In this document: piece by piece, positions 7,817 through 13,504 of the stretch
Position numbering within the stretch: position 1 is the stretch's first letter
How the letters are laid out: every line of letters starts with the position of its first letter
DNA from: Caldifarciminota bacterium
GTDB lineage: Bacteria; Hydrothermota; 32-111; QNBC01
DNA: 17,629 bases
Direction of reading: 5' to 3'
Assembly (NCBI GenBank): GCA_023132105.1
Contig: JAGLYS010000224.1
Location: forward strand, 1 to 17,629
Notes under the pieces: model-generated
Databases searched by the model: none
What the model was told of the DNA's origin: nothing
The model's input: the letters and a program-made list of their open reading frames with translations, nothing else
Translations under genes and position numbers: made by a program

Positions 7817-8761
7817 ATTAGGGCATTCGCAGTAACTATAGTAATTACTTGTTTTTTAGTGGTAAGTACATTCATGTCAGTTAATGTAGATGCAACTGGA
7901 TTATCTCTCCATGATCCAATTGTAATTCAAGGGGATAGTGAATTTACAGCAATCAACGGAGTAATTTCAGGCATAGGAACAGAAAACAATCCATATATCA
8001 TCAGCAATTGGATAATCAATGGTGATACAACTGGCTATTGTATAAAAATCGAATATACAACTAAACATTGTAAAATCATAAATTGTGAATTAGATGGTGG
8101 TATGATTCTAACAGGGGCAGGGATATATCTTGAAGAAACAGAAAATATAACCATTGATTCTAACATTCTCTATGAAAATCGTATTGGAATCGGTATGGAA
8201 AAAAGTGATTATTGCCGAATAACTAACAATTCAATAACACAATGTACTTCTAATGGAATATACACAAATTCTGCAACTTCTGAATCACTAATTGAAAATA
8301 ATACAATTTCAAATAATACAGGAGATGGAATAAATATAGATGCCTGTAATAATATCACAATCACAGGGAATGAAATATCTAATAACAATATAGGAATCCT
8401 ACTGAACGGTTTTACAACTGAATATTGCCTAATTTATCACAATATAATATTTGACAATATAAAACAGGCACAGGAAGATACAGGCGGTAACAACCAATGG
8501 GATAACGGTGAAGAAGGCAATTGGTGGGGCGATTACACTGGAGTAGATTATTTATTGCCATTTGGCATAGGCGATACTCCCTATGATATTACAAATGGTG
8601 GAGAGGGATGGGCAAACCATGACAGGTATCCTTTGGTGGAGTTCAACCCAATAAATATATTACATCATATACTTTTATCACTACTAATATTACTAATTCT
8701 GATGGCAGTAATGAGAGAATTATTCCGAATGTCCAAGAGGGCAATTGAAGGAGATACATAA
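7796..8761 (+). CDS. NosD-like beta-helix surface protein with hybrid tag/signal-peptide start
   Basis: A 321-residue protein. It opens with MGWKGES, the first seven residues of the shared tag, then runs into a hydrophobic segment (AVTIVITCFLVVST, about 12-25) acting as signal peptide or anchor. The NosD-type opening follows (DPIVIQGDSEFTAINGV, then NPYIISNW), then beta-helix rungs to about residue 220 and the family closing motif WWGDYTGVDY with GIGDTPY. A helix at about 288-305 (ILHHILLSLLILLILMAV) and a basic tail anchor the C terminus. The GGGGCT ribosome site and ATG match those of tagged genes. It overlaps the next gene (TAATG). It differs from the other NosD-like protein, being about 95 residues shorter. 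Whether the partial tag keeps any function is unknown. Confidence 0.85.
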   Translation: MGWKGESIRAFAVTIVITCFLVVSTFMSVNVDATGLSLHDPIVIQGDSEFTAINGVISGIGTENNPYIISNWIINGDTTGYCIKIEYTTKHCKIINCELDGGMILTGAGIYLEETENITIDSNILYENRIGIGMEKSDYCRITNNSITQCTSNGIYTNSATSESLIENNTISNNTGDGINIDACNNITITGNEISNNNIGILLNGFTTEYCLIYHNIIFDNIKQAQEDTGGNNQWDNGEEGNWWGDYTGVDYLLPFGIGDTPYDITNGGEGWANHDRYPLVEFNPINILHHILLSLLILLILMAVMRELFRMSKRAIEGDT

Positions 8762-8817
8762 TGGGCTGGAAAGGAGAATCACGTAGGCATAGTTTGTCCA
8801 GAAAGGGCATCAAGACA
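8761..8817 (+). repeat. Leader tag, copy 5 (N-terminal)
   Basis: Encodes the full 19-residue tag with the GAATCACGTAGGCA core; Ser-11 is AGT here versus TCG in copies 1, 3 and 6. Confidence 0.95.
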
Positions 8818-9471
8818 GCACATGGATTGCCAATAAAACCAAAAACCCCCTATCCACAAAAGAATTTCTACATGACATCCAGAAAGATAACATCATCTGC
8901 CACTATCAATTCTGATTTAGAAGAAAGAATCCTGAAGGAAATAAGAACAGAATATAAATTACCAAATAATTCATATGTAATTATAGAAATGTATGATGAA
9001 ACTATTGATAGAGAAGAAGGGAAATACGATCAAACATTTGTATTATATGTATATGACCGAGAAGATGAATTATTATTTGATGGTAATGGAAGTTTCAATA
9101 TTATCAATGCAGAACTAACACAGAATCCAACATATCCTTCTATAACGGATTTTGTGGGTACACTAAAAGGTGTTTCTTTTGACATTAACAAAGAATTGAA
9201 AGAAATTTCAAAAGCAAGTGGGGTAACTGAAAATAGGCAAGAAACAATTGAAAAAATAACCGAAAGGGTATGGAATGTTAGAGAAAAGCGTAATAAAGCA
9301 ATAAGACAAGGAAAGCGTTCAAAAGCAAAAGTAAATTTACAACGATTATCTAAAGAAACAGGCATTCCAGAAGATAAATTAGATATTATAGTCGGTCAAG
9401 CAACATTATCATCTTTAGGTGGTAAGGATAATGTTTATGATACAGTAAAGAAATTATTGGGTGATGATTAA
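8761..9471 (+). CDS. Tagged protein of unknown function
   Basis: A 236-residue soluble protein with the tag at residues 1-19. After a Pro/Lys-rich linker (AHGLPIKPKTPYPQKNF) comes an alpha/beta segment at about 45-140 with acidic patches (IEMYDETIDREEGKYD). A strongly charged, mostly helical C-terminal third follows (ERVWNVREKRNKAIRQGKR, then KVNLQRLSKETGIPEDKL). The 'SKETGIPEDKLDIIVGQATL' end is reminiscent of a small helical bundle, but I recognise no family. GGAG ten bases before the ATG fixes the start, which overlaps the stop of the beta-helix gene. No catalytic motif is visible, so it could be a structural cargo or a nucleic-acid-binding protein. Confidence 0.7.
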   Translation: MGWKGESRRHSLSRKGIKTAHGLPIKPKTPYPQKNFYMTSRKITSSATINSDLEERILKEIRTEYKLPNNSYVIIEMYDETIDREEGKYDQTFVLYVYDREDELLFDGNGSFNIINAELTQNPTYPSITDFVGTLKGVSFDINKELKEISKASGVTENRQETIEKITERVWNVREKRNKAIRQGKRSKAKVNLQRLSKETGIPEDKLDIIVGQATLSSLGGKDNVYDTVKKLLGDD

Positions 9472-9527
9472 TGGGCTGGAAAGGTGAATCACGTAGGCAC
9501 TCGCTATCAAGGAAAGGGATAAAGACA
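9471..9527 (+). repeat. Leader tag, copy 6 (N-terminal)
   Basis: Encodes the full tag with the GAATCACGTAGGCA core. It uses CTA for Leu-12, TCA AGG for Ser-Arg and GGG ATA for Gly-Ile, synonymous with the other copies. Confidence 0.95.
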
Positions 9528-10097
9528 GCACAATCCAAAGGCAATATTAAAAGAGCAAAAGGAATTGAAGCCACTCCAAGTAATTTATCACCAATATTTG
9601 ATTTAGATCTATCAAATTATAACTTCCCATTCATTAGAGATATATACGAAGATCCTGAATATAATGATAGAATAAATAAACGCACACATGAGATTATATT
9701 CATAACCACTGATGAATATTTAGATGCAATCAAAAAAGGAAGGGGAGATGAAGATATTTATTTCTCCCAATCAAAAATAGATAAACTGAAAATTGATATG
9801 GTCAAAGGAGATAAATTTGCAATGCCCTATTTAGAATATAGGGTATTGTATTGGGATGGTAAACCCAAATCATCATTCGGGCAGGAAGGGATACACAGAG
9901 CAGTAGCATCTAAACAATTAGGGCATGATACAATCCCTGTTGTAGTCATACATCCAAGTACAAAAGAAAAGTTTGATATTGTAAATTATGGTATGACCAT
10001 AAAAGTATTATTCAAATTAGATCCACAGAAAATAAAAACACATGAAGAAAGAAAGAAGGAATATGGTGGTAAATATGGTAAGCATTGGGATATGTAA
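9471..10097 (+). CDS. Tagged ParB/sulfiredoxin-like domain protein (paralogue A)
   Basis: A 208-residue soluble protein with the tag at 1-19. The core at about 72-162 has the ParB N-terminal/sulfiredoxin-like pattern: a first strand (EIIFITTDEYLDAI), a long helix, then QEGIHRAVASKQLG (138-151) and the strand IPVVVIHP. The QEGxHRA motif replaces the family's usual DGxHRxxA loop, which in relatives binds nucleotide. A basic C-terminal tail (KTHEERKKEYGGKYGKH) may contact nucleic acid. Its sister at 11051-11608 shares the same core but has the extended tag. ParB-like folds serve as CTP switches, nucleases or domains of phage and toxin proteins; which applies here is unclear. It is the last gene before the hairpin and T-run at 10132-10176. 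Confidence 0.65.
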   Translation: MGWKGESRRHSLSRKGIKTAQSKGNIKRAKGIEATPSNLSPIFDLDLSNYNFPFIRDIYEDPEYNDRINKRTHEIIFITTDEYLDAIKKGRGDEDIYFSQSKIDKLKIDMVKGDKFAMPYLEYRVLYWDGKPKSSFGQEGIHRAVASKQLGHDTIPVVVIHPSTKEKFDIVNYGMTIKVLFKLDPQKIKTHEERKKEYGGKYGKHWDM

Positions 10098-10122
10098 AGA
10101 TATTAATAATCATAATGATTCT

Positions 10123-10136
10123 TCTCCTTCGGGAGA
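10123..10136 (+). other. UUCG-tetraloop hairpin overlapping the terminator stem
   Basis: TCTCC (10123-10127) pairs with GGAGA (10132-10136) around TTCG, a stable C(UUCG)G-type tetraloop. The 3' arm is also the 5' arm of the larger terminator-like stem, so the two structures exclude each other. Confidence 0.55.
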
Positions 10137-10176
10137 TGGGAGTTGTGCCACTTCCCCCATCTTCCACTATTTTTTT
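10132..10176 (+). terminator. Hairpin plus T-run after the first gene block
   Basis: GGAGATGGG (10132-10140) can pair with CCCATCTTCC (10156-10165) with one bulged T. Seven T residues (10170-10176) follow. It sits 35 bases past the stop of the ParB-like gene and 18 bases before the next start. Archaeal termination needs mainly the T-run, so this is a plausible end or attenuation point between two gene blocks. Confidence 0.6.
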
Positions 10177-10194
10177 AATAATGGGGGTATCTAA

Positions 10195-10302
10195 TTGCCA
10201 AAATGCAAAAAGTGTAAAAAGCCAGTTCCAGAACACATATTAAATAAGAATGGTTTATGTGATGATTGCGATCAGAGAAAGAAAAATCAGGAGTTGATTT
10301 AG
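10195..10302 (+). CDS. 35-residue zinc-ribbon-like small protein
   Basis: An open frame from TTG 10195 to TAG 10302 encodes a 35-residue protein with CKKC near the N terminus and CDDC near residue 22-25, a four-cysteine zinc-ribbon or knuckle arrangement. GGGGGT at 10183-10188 is a good ribosome site six bases upstream. The stop overlaps the GTG start of the following tagged gene (TAGTG), arguing for coupled translation and a real gene. TTG start and small size lower certainty. It probably binds nucleic acid or protein; it carries no tag. Confidence 0.65.
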   Translation: MPKCKKCKKPVPEHILNKNGLCDDCDQRKKNQELI

Positions 10303-10358
10303 TGGGCTGGAAGGGGGAATCACGTAGGCATTCGTTATCCAGAAAAGGAATAAAGACC
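10302..10358 (+). repeat. Leader tag, copy 7 (N-terminal, extended type)
   Basis: Encodes the tag from a GTG start, followed by NIDKTKRLSVRNFVAKG to about 10409. GAATCACGTAGGCA core present. Confidence 0.95.
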
Positions 10359-11051
10359 AACATAGATAAGACCAAGCGATTATCAGTGAGGAATTTTGTT
10401 GCTAAAGGCAGAACAGATAATCAATTCTATATCAACGATCTAATCATTGAACACAGAGAAATTATTGCAGAATCATTAAGGAGAACAAGGGCTACTGATA
10501 ATGAACATGGTTTTAGTATATGCAGAGATGATGATGGAAACCATTATGCAAGTAGATTTAGTAATACTGGCGAAGATGGTATCTGTGAAGGAGAAGAATG
10601 TTATGTACAAATGCCCCACTGTATGACACAAGATGGTAGTGATTATGCAATGGAATTTCATACGCATCCTGATGGAACAATTTCGGGATATTTTAGTGGG
10701 CAGGATGTACGAGAAGCTTTAATGAAAAAGCCAGATTTTCTTTGCTTGGGTGTTAATTATTTAGATTCATACATGATAAATAAATTTCCAGAATCCGCAT
10801 CAGTAATCAGGGATAAAAACAGGGCTACAATAACCTGTTGGCAATTAATCAAGGATAAAGATGATAAGATTATTGCATGGGATGAGGTAGATGAATTTGA
10901 CAAATACTGGCTTGATCGAAGGGATGAATTTCACGATTGGTTTCATAAATATTTAGTTAGAGTTAGGAAGGGAGAATCTAACCTATTCAAGCAAACTGAA
11001 TTTACTATTAATCTTGAAACAGAAAAGACAGAATTAAAGGAGAATAAATAA
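10302..11051 (+). CDS. Tagged JAMM/MPN-type metallopeptidase-like protein (second)
   Basis: A 249-residue protein starting at GTG 10302, the codon equivalent to the ATG of sister genes; the upstream ATG at 10266 would add residues that no sister has. Extended tag at 1-37. His-120, His-122 and Pro-123 (EFHTHPDG) followed by FSGQD with Ser-132 and Asp-135 form a JAMM/JAB-like metal site with a lengthened loop; Glu-68 (NEHGFSI) is the candidate general base. Cysteines at 95, 100 and 107 sit just before the His motif and could bind a second metal. The C-terminal helical part (about 190-249) is charged. It is only distantly similar to the JAMM-like protein at 1608, which carries the short tag. Its stop overlaps the next ATG (TAATG). 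Confidence 0.72.
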   Translation: MGWKGESRRHSLSRKGIKTNIDKTKRLSVRNFVAKGRTDNQFYINDLIIEHREIIAESLRRTRATDNEHGFSICRDDDGNHYASRFSNTGEDGICEGEECYVQMPHCMTQDGSDYAMEFHTHPDGTISGYFSGQDVREALMKKPDFLCLGVNYLDSYMINKFPESASVIRDKNRATITCWQLIKDKDDKIIAWDEVDEFDKYWLDRRDEFHDWFHKYLVRVRKGESNLFKQTEFTINLETEKTELKENK

Positions 11052-11107
11052 TGGCTTGGAAGGGAGAATCACGTAGGCACTCATTATCGAGGAAAGGTAT
11101 CAAAACC
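11051..11107 (+). repeat. Leader tag, copy 8 (N-terminal, extended type)
   Basis: Encodes the tag with Ala instead of Gly at position 2, then NIDKTKRLSVRNYVARG to about 11158. GAATCACGTAGGCA core present; Ser-13 is TCG and Gly-16 GGT. Confidence 0.95.
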
Positions 11108-11608
11108 AACATTGATAAGACCAAGCGATTATCAGTTAGAAATTACGTTGCCAGAGGTAGTTCTGATTTAGTCGATCATCCATTCTTTATGCAAGAAAAA
11201 AATACAGTTCCTCATCTTGCAGAACCCAAATATTATGAAAAATATAAAAACCAAAAATTTACTATTATCTACATGACCGTATCTAAATATGAAGAAGCAA
11301 TTAAAAAAGGATTCGACAATGAACATATTGGCGATATAAGAAGTAGGATAAAACCCGAAAGTGTAGAATGGATTAAAGCAGATTTTATGCGTGGAAACAA
11401 ATACTCACCGCCAAGTTTATATTATTATGCTACCGAGTATTCAGGTGATATAAGTGGAACTTTTGGTCAAGAAGGGCATCACAGAGCAGTTGCATCAGAG
11501 GAATTGGGGAAATCTATAATTCCAGTTATGGTATTATATCCAGCAAGACATACAGAAGAAGTAACCAAATTCATGACATCAAAAGTAAGGGGTGAACTTG
11601 GATTATGA
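11051..11608 (+). CDS. Tagged ParB/sulfiredoxin-like domain protein (paralogue B)
   Basis: A 185-residue soluble protein with the extended tag at 1-37. The core resembles that of 9471-10097: a first strand FTIIYMTVSKYEEAIKKG (70-87), a helix ending in ADFMRG, then FGQEGHHRAVASEELG (139-153) and IPVMVLYP. The GHHRA loop is closer than that of paralogue A to the standard ParB-like DGHHR signature. It lacks the basic tail of paralogue A and ends soon after the core. AAGGAG lies upstream of the start. The start overlaps the previous stop by one base, and the stop overlaps the next ATG (ATGA). The pair shows the same body joined to two tag types. Confidence 0.68.
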   Translation: MAWKGESRRHSLSRKGIKTNIDKTKRLSVRNYVARGSSDLVDHPFFMQEKNTVPHLAEPKYYEKYKNQKFTIIYMTVSKYEEAIKKGFDNEHIGDIRSRIKPESVEWIKADFMRGNKYSPPSLYYYATEYSGDISGTFGQEGHHRAVASEELGKSIIPVMVLYPARHTEEVTKFMTSKVRGELGL

Positions 11609-11661
11609 CTTGGAAAGGCGAATCACGTAGGCACAGTTTGTCCAGAAAGGGCATTAAGACC
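11605..11661 (+). repeat. Leader tag, copy 9 (N-terminal)
   Basis: Encodes the tag with Thr at position 2. GAATCACGTAGGCA core present; Ser-11 is AGT. Confidence 0.95.
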
Positions 11662-12030
11662 ACACAAGCTAAAGGAATTTCCAGAGATCCATCAACAAAT
11701 TTGAAGATCAGTTCAATAATCCAAAACCAAATTAAAGAATATGAAAGTAGCCCATGCGAAATCAATAGTGGAGAATGTGAAGAATTTGCATGGGAATTAG
11801 CAAGAAAAATCCCTAATGCAAAAGTAAGTGAATCAAATTGGGATGTAATATTTACAAATCCTAATGGTAAGAAAGAATGGATTCCAACGCATTTCTGGAT
11901 TACAATTGGTAATTTACATTATGATGCCGAAACTCCTGAAGGGGTAGATGATTATCACAAACTCCCCATCTTTATCAGAGCAGGTGTTCCAAATAATATT
12001 GATTTCTTAATAAATTGGGGGAATGATTGA
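11605..12030 (+). CDS. Tagged papain-like (Cys-His-Asp) domain protein
   Basis: A 141-residue soluble protein with the tag at 1-19 and a linker to about 33. The motif SGECEEFAWELA (55-66, Cys-58) sits at the start of a helix. HFWITIG follows (His-96), then HYDAETPEGVDD (105-116, Asp-107) and LPIF. The order Cys in a helix, His on a strand, then Asp/Asn on the next strand is that of papain-like cysteine peptidases and related phage or toxin domains. Similar 'GxCxxFA ... HxWI ... YDAExPxGV' proteins are familiar from phage genomes, though I cannot name the family with certainty. Possible activities are peptidase, deamidase or transglutaminase-like. GGGGTG lies upstream. It starts within the stop of the preceding gene and ends one base into the next start. 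Confidence 0.6.
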   Translation: MTWKGESRRHSLSRKGIKTTQAKGISRDPSTNLKISSIIQNQIKEYESSPCEINSGECEEFAWELARKIPNAKVSESNWDVIFTNPNGKKEWIPTHFWITIGNLHYDAETPEGVDDYHKLPIFIRAGVPNNIDFLINWGND

Positions 12031-12086
12031 TGGGCTGGAAAGGAGAATCACGTAGGCACAGCTTGTCCAGAAAGGGCATCAAGACC
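12030..12086 (+). repeat. Leader tag, copy 10 (N-terminal)
   Basis: Encodes the full tag; GAATCACGTAGGCA core present; Ser-11 is AGC. Followed by AGKP. Confidence 0.95.
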
Positions 12087-12875
12087 GCAGGTAAGCCCAA
12101 TTTAAATACACGATTACAGAAGAAGTTTGGCAGACCGAAAGAAAATATCGAAGATATAGTTCAGAATGAAATACAAGATATTATCTCATTTAATTTTCTT
12201 GATGCTAAAATAATTGATGTCAAATTATGGGGAAGCTATCTTAAAGGCAAGGAAACGCCCCAATCGGATATTGATTTCTTACTGGAATATGAAGGTGATG
12301 AAAGGGAAGATGATATGTTCAATGTCATAAATGCTGAAGAAAACAAAATATATCTTGAAGGTGTGCCAGTAGATGTAAACCCCATCAAAGCAGAGAAGTC
12401 AGGCACAATCAAAGAATTTCTTGCAAGGGGTTCACCAACAGAGGATCTTATTGTCAATGAAAACGCAAAATCTCATTTCGGAGTTACGGATTCACCATAC
12501 GAAGCAGGTTATTTACTGACGGATGGCACTATGTTAGATTTTTCAGATGGTCATAATCAAAAGTGGTTAGATCATGGGGAGATAAAAGCAGTATTAGATG
12601 CCAATCAAACTCAAAGGGATTTTGTGAACATGGGGAATATAAGGATGTCTGTAACTCCTTCTCACTCAACAATGCTTCTACAAATGAAAAAAGCACCTAC
12701 AAACAGCCAAAGAAGAAAAATAGCAAGATTAATGAAAGGCATCACTGGAGAAATATTAATTGATATGTATGTCCAAGAAGCAGATAAAGTAAAAATAAAA
12801 TCAAAAAGATACACTCCATTTGACAATCCAACCAAAGTTTTTAACGACATAGATTGGACATTGGGGGCTAACTAA
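12030..12875 (+). CDS. Tagged Pol-beta-type nucleotidyltransferase with phage-type C-terminal domain
   Basis: A 281-residue protein with the tag at 1-19. Residues 67-83 hold the nucleotidyltransferase signature GSYLKGKETPQSDIDF (Gly-68, Ser-69, Asp-80, Asp-82), and Asp-115 in GVPVDVNPI supplies the third metal ligand, so the site looks complete. The fold is that of MNT/minimal nucleotidyltransferases, which transfer NMP to proteins, RNA or antibiotics. A second domain at about 148-240 (HFGVTDSPYEAGYLLTDG, LDFSDGH, DHGEI, IRMSV, APTNSQ) resembles a segment I recall from phage polyvalent proteins, where it accompanies enzymes. ATG 12030 is chosen because it starts the tag; GGGGGAATGA lies upstream. 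The stop overlaps the ATA of the next tag by one base. The substrate is unknown; protein or RNA modification is the likely class of activity. Confidence 0.72.
   Translation: MGWKGESRRHSLSRKGIKTAGKPNLNTRLQKKFGRPKENIEDIVQNEIQDIISFNFLDAKIIDVKLWGSYLKGKETPQSDIDFLLEYEGDEREDDMFNVINAEENKIYLEGVPVDVNPIKAEKSGTIKEFLARGSPTEDLIVNENAKSHFGVTDSPYEAGYLLTDGTMLDFSDGHNQKWLDHGEIKAVLDANQTQRDFVNMGNIRMSVTPSHSTMLLQMKKAPTNSQRRKIARLMKGITGEILIDMYVQEADKVKIKSKRYTPFDNPTKVFNDIDWTLGAN
12864..12871 (+). promoter_or_regulatory. Ribosome-binding leader GGGGCTAA before an ATA start
   Basis: Third instance of the leader. The context GGGGCTAACTAAT is identical for 13 bases to that at 1597-1609, where the next base completes ATG; here it is A, giving ATA. 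Confidence 0.5.
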
Positions 12876-12931
12876 TAGGCTGGAAGGGAGAATCACGTAG
12901 GCATTCATTGTCCAGAAAGGGCATAAAGACA
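12875..12931 (+). repeat. Leader tag, copy 11 (N-terminal, start codon ATA)
   Basis: Encodes (I)GWKGESRRHSLSRKGIKT. GAATCACGTAGGCA core present. The initiation codon is ATA rather than ATG or GTG; all other tag codons are intact. Confidence 0.9.
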
Positions 12932-13450
12932 TCCGCAGGTAAGCCAATGAGTTCCAGAGGAAATGTAAGATTCCAACTACCGCAAAACATAATTGATATT
13001 GCCAAGCGAGAATTTGAAGAATCAAAGTATAACTATGATATTATAGTTTCAGCACAAGGCACGATAGTTGGAAGCCAAACAAACGTAGATTATCATTTTG
13101 ATAAAGATAAACAAAACTGGAGATGGAATGCTGATGAGATATATGATTCCTTTAGCCAGACACGAAAAGCACTTCAGGAAGAATATGGGGATACTATCAC
13201 ATTATATCGGTTTCAGGGCAACAGATCCAATATTAAAAACAAGCACACATTGAATTGGGTTCATAGTGATGGCATGAAAGAAAGTTTTCGGGAGATGTTT
13301 GAAGATTATGATGAAGAACGGATTATAATAAAAAAAGAGATACCGATCAAGGACATCATAGCATTAAATGTTGGTAGTTTGGGAAGGTATGAAGAATTTA
13401 TAGTATTCAATCATGATTCTGAAGGTTTAGTGTATCCTTCTAATTATTGA
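12875..13450 (+). CDS. Tagged ADP-ribosyltransferase-like protein with altered start codon
   Basis: A 191-residue frame if read from the ATA at 12875 so that the full tag is included. The body has the layout of an arginine-type ADP-ribosyltransferase: TLYRFQG with Arg-112 on a first strand, HSDGMKESFREMF (130-142) in the place of the Ser-containing strand and helix, then the strand IPIKDIIAL and YEEFIVF (172-178, Glu-173/Glu-174) as the catalytic Glu motif. Such domains transfer ADP-ribose from NAD to proteins, as in phage T4 Alt and toxin exoenzymes. If ATA is not used, initiation could fall to TTG 12908 (weak site) or ATG 12947, giving an untagged enzyme. ATA may reflect a mutation, rare initiation, or a sequencing error. 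Last gene before the promoter at 13460. Confidence 0.6.
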   Translation: MGWKGESRRHSLSRKGIKTSAGKPMSSRGNVRFQLPQNIIDIAKREFEESKYNYDIIVSAQGTIVGSQTNVDYHFDKDKQNWRWNADEIYDSFSQTRKALQEEYGDTITLYRFQGNRSNIKNKHTLNWVHSDGMKESFREMFEDYDEERIIIKKEIPIKDIIALNVGSLGRYEEFIVFNHDSEGLVYPSNY

Positions 13451-13459
13451 TTACAAAAG

Positions 13460-13471
13460 TATTTAAATATA
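13460..13471 (+). promoter_or_regulatory. Archaeal TATA box promoter
   Basis: TATTTAAATATA is a strong archaeal TATA-box match, preceded by the purine-rich AAAAG expected of a BRE. Its centre is about 40 bases before the ATG at 13505, so initiation about 25 bases downstream would leave a short leader containing GAGG at 13493-13496. It lies in the only sizeable gap after the tagged genes. Confidence 0.7.
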
Positions 13472-13504
13472 TACTCACTTTATGATTCATTAGAGGAAGT
13501 GGCA

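Noticed and set aside
10266..10301. ATG 10266 as start of the second JAMM-like protein
   Set aside because: It would add a 12-residue charged extension unlike the sister proteins; GTG 10302 starts the tag and overlaps the upstream stop.
1608..12931. Regularly recurring near-identical 57-base units considered as a CRISPR array or non-coding repeats
   Set aside because: The spacing equals whole genes of very different length, each unit is in frame with a long protein, and variation is almost purely synonymous.
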